Assembly (NCBI GenBank): GCA_963974725.1
Contig: CAXBFC010000001.1
Span: 1 to 64,000, forward strand
Source of the DNA: GCA-2684655 sp963974725
Lineage (GTDB): Bacteria > Planctomycetota > UBA1135 > UBA2386
Reading direction: 5' to 3'
Length of the DNA stretch: 64,000 nt
In this document: positions 59,359-64,000 of the stretch, in pieces
How positions within the stretch are numbered: the stretch's first letter is position 1
How the letters are laid out: each line of letters starts with the position of its first letter
The notes under the pieces: generated by a model
The model's database searches: none
Seen by the model: only the letters and a program-made list of their open reading frames with translations
What the model was told of the DNA's origin: nothing
Translations under genes and position numbers: made by a program

Positions 59359-61788
59359 CGTTTGGGGGGAGGTGGTGCCGATGGTGACTTGGATTTTGGG
59401 GGCGGGGGTGTTGTTGCGGATTGGGGTTAGTTCGAGAACGGTTCCGGGGATGAAGTCTTGTTGCACGGTGCCGTCGGTCCAGATGTCGAACTCGAACTCT
59501 TCGTCGTGGATGGTCTGCTCGGCGTAGGCGCGTAGCACGGGGTCGCGTAGACCGTCTTCGATGATGCGGACCCGGAACAGGTCGTAGGGGGTTGCTGGTT
59601 GCTGGAGCTTTAGCGTGGTCAACGGCTGTAGCTGCAAGGAAAGGTTTTTGGTTGGGGACGGGACGCGGACTGGGGTGTAGCCCCAGGCTCGGACGAGCAG
59701 GTCTGGGCGGGTGTCGCGCAACGGAAACCACGTTTCGACACCTTCGCCATCGTCCGGAAGTTCGGTGCAGGCGCGGGGCACCAACAGACACTCGACATCG
59801 ACATGCTGTTGGGTCGCAGCAGAGCGCGCGAACACGTAGATGCCTTGGACCCGTCCAGCCAAGTCGAAGCGCTCGTGCTTGCTCGGCCAGAAGTTTTGAC
59901 CATCGTGCACGACGACCGGTTCTTCGTGAAGCAGCGTGCCATGCACGTCAACTCGGAGCATGTAGCTACCCGACAGCTGACCAGACCACTCGCAGACCTG
60001 CTGCTCGGGATGCACATCTCGTCGACGCAGGCCCTTGCCGCCGTCGAGCGAACGCAACTCCACCCCCACCCCGTCCATCGGCAGGTCTGCGCAGGCCAGG
60101 CGAACGCGCAAAGACTCGGCTCGCTGCAAGTCGACCGAAACTCGAGCCCCCGGCAGCAACTCGACCTCTTTGGCTAGGTAGCCAGCACATGCGCACACTG
60201 CTGACAATCGGGAATGGTGCGCCAGGCGGCCGCGCAATTCGACGACGTTGCCGCGAACCTGCGGCGTTGCCTTGACGGCATGACGACCAAACTCGCTTTC
60301 CTGCGTCAACGTCACCGAAGCGCCCGAGAGCGGCGCACCGCCGCTCGTAAAGGTCACCGCTGCGATCAGCTGCTCGGGACCGACCTGCGAGGCGACCAAG
60401 TCACCCAGATCCGAGTCTTGGTAGGACAACACCCGATCGATGCAGCAGACGCCCTTGAAGCTACCGTCGACGTGCATCTTGAGGGACAACCCGGGCAACG
60501 TATCCATGGCCTCTGGCACCCAAGCGTGGAAGGCGAAGCGCCCTTCGGCATCCGTGTCCATGACGTAGCGCGAGCCCTTGCTCCAATCGAGAAACGGGTG
60601 TGGTTCGACTGGTGCAAACAACAGGGGCTGTCTCGCGAGAACCTGCCCGTCAGCGTTCACCATGCGGGCAGTGAATCGCCAATACCTTGCTGGAACTCGG
60701 ACATCCAACGAGACACGCTCTCCGGCAGCAACCGGTCCGCGAACATCGCCAACATAGTCGTCGCCTGCAAAGCTTGCGATCGCACGCCAACTGCGACCAA
60801 GCGGCACACCAGCGAAGATGCACTTGCCATCGTAAGCAGTCGGATCCAACTGATAGAGCGATCCATCGGCGCGCTCGAGGCGCACGGCCTCCTCGACAGC
60901 CTTGCCAGCGGCATCTACGACTCGAACTTCGATGGCACCACCAACCGGCTCGACGAGCCGCACCTTGACGACGCCATGCAATTCATCATGCGCGACGCGC
61001 TGACTGGCAATCCGGATCGATGGCGTGTCCCAGCCCCGCCCTTCTTGGCGCCGACCATAGACCTCCAACCCGCCATCGAAGACTTTGCCCATGATGTCTA
61101 GCCGCCAGAGCAGATGAGACACAACGACTTTGCCATCGACATCGGACGGGCCGTAGCTCTCTGAGACCTCATTGACGCCCGATAGCTGCGACAAGAACGT
61201 GCCGGCGACGGTGATCATGCGATCGGGCACGGCACGGCCGTCACGATCAACAATCTCCACCTCCAGCCTCACGTCCCCCATCAACTGGATACGCAGCGAG
61301 CCACCTAGCAGCTCGTTGTGATCCCACAAGTCGATCTGGCCGTAGTCCTCCGCGAGACGAGCACAAACGTCGGAGCCTGGTGCCGGTAGGATTTCGACAA
61401 CTCCCGCTCGATCAGCAATCGCAACTTGGCCGTGCGCTAGCAACGCCGCCTCGGCATCGTTTCCATGCAAAGCAATGAGGCGCGCGTGTTCCCGGTGGTC
61501 CGCCATCGCGGGTGGCCAATAGCGGACAGTGGCGCCAACCGCGGGTTGACCCGACGAAGTCACCACCTCGACGCGAACGGACGCCGCCGCCTTGACCGCA
61601 GCTGGAGTCTCGGTGACCTCGGTGCGCTCGGCGCCGCCAACCAAGTCGCCGCTAGCAACCGTCGGTGACGGACGCGTTTCCGTCTTCGGCGTAGCTGGCG
61701 AAACTGCGGGCGTGCCGCCCTGCCACCAGAAAGCGAGCACTGCTACACAAGCAAGCAGGACCACCACCGATAGCACGCGTGCATTCAC
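59335..61788 (-). CDS. Membrane-anchored repeat protein with carboxypeptidase-regulatory/CnaB-like domains
   Basis: An 817-residue protein with one N-terminal hydrophobic segment (LSVVVLLACVAVLAFWW) that can be an anchor or signal, then a Thr/Pro-rich linker. The rest is a chain of beta-sandwich domains typical of carboxypeptidase-regulatory-like/CnaB repeats: VRVEVVTSSGQPAVGATVRYW, LEVEIVDRDGRAVPDRMITV, IEVRVVDAAGKAVEEAVRL, AVTFTSGGAPLSGASVTLT. Such proteins bind or build structure outside the membrane; no enzyme motif was seen. The C-terminus is formed by a REP element, so the last residues (about RCQAQK) may be recent. Role unknown. Confidence 0.7.
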   Translation of the reverse strand: MNARVLSVVVLLACVAVLAFWWQGGTPAVSPATPKTETRPSPTVASGDLVGGAERTEVTETPAAVKAAASVRVEVVTSSGQPAVGATVRYWPPAMADHREHARLIALHGNDAEAALLAHGQVAIADRAGVVEILPAPGSDVCARLAEDYGQIDLWDHNELLGGSLRIQLMGDVRLEVEIVDRDGRAVPDRMITVAGTFLSQLSGVNEVSESYGPSDVDGKVVVSHLLWRLDIMGKVFDGGLEVYGRRQEGRGWDTPSIRIASQRVAHDELHGVVKVRLVEPVGGAIEVRVVDAAGKAVEEAVRLERADGSLYQLDPTAYDGKCIFAGVPLGRSWRAIASFAGDDYVGDVRGPVAAGERVSLDVRVPARYWRFTARMVNADGQVLARQPLLFAPVEPHPFLDWSKGSRYVMDTDAEGRFAFHAWVPEAMDTLPGLSLKMHVDGSFKGVCCIDRVLSYQDSDLGDLVASQVGPEQLIAAVTFTSGGAPLSGASVTLTQESEFGRHAVKATPQVRGNVVELRGRLAHHSRLSAVCACAGYLAKEVELLPGARVSVDLQRAESLRVRLACADLPMDGVGVELRSLDGGKGLRRRDVHPEQQVCEWSGQLSGSYMLRVDVHGTLLHEEPVVVHDGQNFWPSKHERFDLAGRVQGIYVFARSAATQQHVDVECLLVPRACTELPDDGEGVETWFPLRDTRPDLLVRAWGYTPVRVPSPTKNLSLQLQPLTTLKLQQPATPYDLFRVRIIEDGLRDPVLRAYAEQTIHDEEFEFDIWTDGTVQQDFIPGTVLELTPIRNNTPAPKIQVTIGTTSPQTVRCQAQK

Positions 61789-61826
61789 GCCTGCATACTA
61801 ACCGCCGAATCGCCCCGCGGTGGCCT

Positions 61827-62315
61827 CTAGTCAAGCAGCACGCAGCGCTCGCCAGCTGCGGCGCAATGCGCCCGCAGTACCTGAAGTACCACCCGGTCCT
61901 TTGCAGACCACTGCAACAGCACTTCGCCCGGTTGCACCTGACTGAGCAAATGGCGCAAATCCTGTCGAGCGCGATGCGTGCCCGTCATCGCCGCAGTGAA
62001 GGCTCCCAAGAACGCACCCAGCACGAACCCCAGCGGGATGGCGATCGAACTCAAGCCACTGAACATACCAAAGCCAAGCGACAGCACCGCGTTGATCGCG
62101 GCACCGAGCACGGCACCACCGGCCATCGCCAGCATCACACCGCGGATCCAGCGAGTTGCGTGGGCGTCGCGGCCGTCGCGCACCAAGCTAAGGGCGTGCT
62201 TCGGGTCGGACGCTTGCGGGTAGCGACGCAGGGTTGCCTCGCTCGCGGCGGCGAACACCGCGGGGTCTTCGCCTAGCAAGTCCCGGACTTCCAAGCCTGC
62301 AGGCAACACGCTCAT
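61827..62315 (-). CDS. Small inner-membrane protein of unknown function
   Basis: A 162-residue protein from ATG 62315; the frame to 62483 overlaps the oxidase gene. After a soluble start (SVLPAGLEVRDLLGEDPAVF) there are two membrane segments, IRGVMLAMAGGAVLGAAINAV and SIAIPLGFVLGAFLGAFTAAM, then a soluble tail (HRARQDLRHLLSQVQPGEVLLQWSAKDR). The family is not recognised. It lies 10 bases downstream of the NorB-like gene on the same strand, so it may be part of that respiratory transcript, for instance as an assembly or accessory protein (inference). Confidence 0.65.
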   Translation of the reverse strand: MSVLPAGLEVRDLLGEDPAVFAAASEATLRRYPQASDPKHALSLVRDGRDAHATRWIRGVMLAMAGGAVLGAAINAVLSLGFGMFSGLSSIAIPLGFVLGAFLGAFTAAMTGTHRARQDLRHLLSQVQPGEVLLQWSAKDRVVLQVLRAHCAAAGERCVLLD

Positions 62316-62325
62316 GGCGTATCGC

Positions 62326-63711
62326 TCACGCCTGCGATTTCGGCCGAACCATCGACAGCAGGCGCACGGTCGCGAGGACCAGGCCAACCCCAAGCAGCGA
62401 ACCGACGACCGGCAGAAGCCAACGGCTGCCACTGACCCAGTGCGGGGTCGCCTCGCCTTCGAAGCGACTTGTGCCGTGCACATAGCCAGCCACGCTCAGC
62501 CAAACCACCATGACAAACAACGAGCCGCTGATCAGCCAGATGCTCTTCTTGGTGATCGGGGCGTCCATGCGCGGCAACACGGCACTGCCGCGCAGTTCGA
62601 TCACCAGCCAGGATGCCGTGCCGAGCAACACCAACGTGTCAATGCCGACCGTCGCGCCCATCGCGTGGCCCATGACCAGCTGCGTGCCGTGGATCAGCGT
62701 GTTGAAGGGCGGCCACGAAATGATCAGCGACGTGAACAACATGAAGATCGTCCACCACTTGGCCATGCCCAGCCAGCTGCCGCGGCCGCAGAACGCCTGC
62801 GCACCTTTGCGGTTCTTCAGCATCTTGCCCATGTCGAGCATCAGCTTGACCAGGATGATGACTTCGGCCATCGACACCAAGAACGCCACCCACTTGACCG
62901 TCTCGGTCTGCGGCAGGTGATAGGTGTGGTGCACGTAGTTGGTGAAGCTGTTGAGACAGCCAACGCCGAACAGCCAGAACGCGACTGGCGACTGGCCATA
63001 CTTCTTGTCACCGGACAAGCGTTCGCCAACGTAGGTCAGCGAGCCATACATCATGAAGTTGTATGACCCGACCAGCGTGCCACACGACTTCCACTGCACC
63101 TGAAGGTCCTTGATCGGACGGTTGAAGATGTCGTCGAGCAGGTAGGCGTGGCCTTCGACGAACGTGTAGATGAAGAACAGCGAGCCACACGTCCAGAACC
63201 AGATATAGATCGGCTGGTTCCAGAAGCCGTGACGCAGTCGTCGCAGCAGATTCCACGCGAAGGCCATCCAGCCGACCAGCAAGAACGCGCTGAACACTCG
63301 GTGGAAACCCAGGTATTCGCGGCCGCTGCTGATGCCCATGAACAGCGAGACAAAGATGCCCGCGCCCGCGATCAACCAGCAAACCGTATGCACGCGGAAG
63401 CGCATCAAGTCGGCACGCGTCAGGCCACCGTGACTGCTGCACAGGAAGTGGTAGACGATCGCAACGCTGCCGCCAACGATCCACAGCGACGCGAACGCGG
63501 TGTGGATCGGGCGCAACTTCAGGAACGTCAAGCCCCAATCATTGAGCGTCGACGAGAGGCCCGGAATGACCTCGACCGGCACGTAGTGCAAAGCACCGAG
63601 TGCGCCACCTGCGACGGCGACGAGAATGCAAACCAATGCCATTCGGACCTGCACGTAGCAGGTCTTTTCAAGCATCTCTGCCGGCGGTCGTGGCAATTGC
63701 GTGTCGCTCAT
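62326..63711 (-). CDS. Haem-copper oxidase / NorB-like subunit I with altered ligands
   Basis: A 461-residue membrane protein with about 12 helices. ATG 63711 overlaps the cytochrome stop as ATGA. It resembles nitric-oxide-reductase NorB and cbb3 CcoN: KLRPIHTAFASLWIVGG (His70, low-spin haem), SFTNYVHHTYHLP (His261-His262, metal-B pair) and LIHGTQLVMGHAMGATVG (His349, high-spin haem). Two expected His are missing. By eye, Cys210 (QWKSCGTLVG) occupies the first metal-B position, and Met351 replaces the second His of the usual H-x-H. If real, the low-spin haem would be His/Met and the metal-B site incomplete. It is coupled to a NorC-like cytochrome. NO reduction, oxygen reduction or a non-catalytic role are all possible. 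Confidence 0.75.
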   Translation of the reverse strand: MSDTQLPRPPAEMLEKTCYVQVRMALVCILVAVAGGALGALHYVPVEVIPGLSSTLNDWGLTFLKLRPIHTAFASLWIVGGSVAIVYHFLCSSHGGLTRADLMRFRVHTVCWLIAGAGIFVSLFMGISSGREYLGFHRVFSAFLLVGWMAFAWNLLRRLRHGFWNQPIYIWFWTCGSLFFIYTFVEGHAYLLDDIFNRPIKDLQVQWKSCGTLVGSYNFMMYGSLTYVGERLSGDKKYGQSPVAFWLFGVGCLNSFTNYVHHTYHLPQTETVKWVAFLVSMAEVIILVKLMLDMGKMLKNRKGAQAFCGRGSWLGMAKWWTIFMLFTSLIISWPPFNTLIHGTQLVMGHAMGATVGIDTLVLLGTASWLVIELRGSAVLPRMDAPITKKSIWLISGSLFVMVVWLSVAGYVHGTSRFEGEATPHWVSGSRWLLPVVGSLLGVGLVLATVRLLSMVRPKSQA

Positions 63712-64000
63712 TTGTACTCCCACCAAGGCAACGATTGTTCGGCACCGACGCCGCCGACTTGCTTGGCAAGTTCGGCGCGGTCCTCATTGAGCCACTTCAA
63801 GAACGCGACCAGGTCGTCGATCGTCTCCGACGGCAAGTCCTTCCATGACTGCATGCCGCGCTCCGGTCGACCTTCGACGATCGTCGTGCGTACCGCAGCC
63901 TCATCGATGCGCCCAAACACCGTCGTCAAGTCCGGCGCCGTCTGCAAACCGAGCGGCGTCGACTGCAACGGCAAGTGGCACGACGTGCAACTCTGCTTGA
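63708..64000 (-). CDS. NorC-like c-type cytochrome (5' partial)
   Basis: The last 97 codons of a gene whose start is beyond the window. In its frame the window edge contains KQSCTSCHLPLQ, the CxxCH of a c-type haem. The segment PERGMQSWKDLPSETIDDLVAFLKWLNED strongly resembles the end of NorC, with the Met of GMQSW as probable axial ligand. It is followed by the NorB-like gene in an ATGA overlap (63708-63711), as in norCB operons. It would be a membrane-anchored or periplasmic electron donor to the subunit encoded downstream. Confidence 0.82.
   Translation of the reverse strand, partial: KQSCTSCHLPLQSTPLGLQTAPDLTTVFGRIDEAAVRTTIVEGRPERGMQSWKDLPSETIDDLVAFLKWLNEDRAELAKQVGGVGAEQSLPWWEYK

Overview
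The window is GC-rich, gene-dense bacterial DNA that looks planctomycetal, possibly from a Poly30-like or related marine lineage (inference). The case rests on the paired DUF1552 and DUF1592/DUF1588 proteins, a sulfatase, DUF1080 proteins, a Tat-exported Gfo/Idh oxidoreductase, PQQ-dehydrogenase-like propellers fused or adjacent to small c-type cytochromes, and many large secreted FG-GAP, BNR and beta-helix proteins. It is chromosomal in character, with no phage or plasmid core. The only mobile-type gene is a REP-associated transposase (RAYT).

Layout. 1-2200: two secreted surface proteins, the first only as its last 39 codons. 2280-7218 (minus strand): an operon of DUF1592 protein, DUF1552 protein and an AlkD-like DNA repair protein. 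7285-12122: two sortilin-like BNR propeller proteins, convergent and sharing a CTAG at their stops. 12221-18584 (plus): an FG-GAP protein interrupted by an in-frame TGA that looks like a selenocysteine codon, a LamG/endonuclease-phosphatase protein, a sulfatase and a propeller protein. 18606-21641: a VCBS protein, then the RAYT with its REP repeats. 21637-27776 (minus): a Gfo/Idh oxidoreductase and a tightly coupled group of DUF1080 protein, cytochrome c, dehydrogenase-like propeller and EamA transporter. 27848-32262 (minus): a beta-helix protein, then a YtrA-type GntR regulator / ABC ATPase / ABC permease operon with a frameshift in the ATPase. 32361-34591: an alpha/beta hydrolase, a repeat-rich stretch with two strong terminators, and a tRNA cluster (His, Gln, Asn, Arg). 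34592-47164: HNH nuclease, DinB protein, DedA/ATP-grasp fusion, third BNR protein, beta-helix protein, arylamine N-acetyltransferase, GT39-like membrane protein and M14 carboxypeptidase. 47219-59278: isochorismatase-like lipoprotein, PAS hybrid histidine kinase, thioredoxin-fold proteins, sugar dehydrogenase / SGNH lipoprotein / metalloprotease operon, and a putative monoheme protein. 59281-64000: a second REP pair, a membrane-anchored repeat protein, and a divergent haem-copper-oxidase/NorB-like subunit coupled to a NorC-like cytochrome that runs off the window.

Most products are exported, so the region is mainly about the periplasm and cell surface. The observations most worth following are the probable selenocysteine codon at 12647-12649 with a fitting hairpin, three tRNAs that share altered D- and T-loops, a NorB-like subunit with replaced metal ligands, a DedA-ATP-grasp fusion, REP elements that end genes, and an unusual load of 12-18 bp tandem repeats. 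Many genes begin with an upstream extension that cannot be real, because it overlaps a neighbour or precedes a clear signal peptide. In those cases I chose the internal start and say so. All family assignments are by eye; no search was run.
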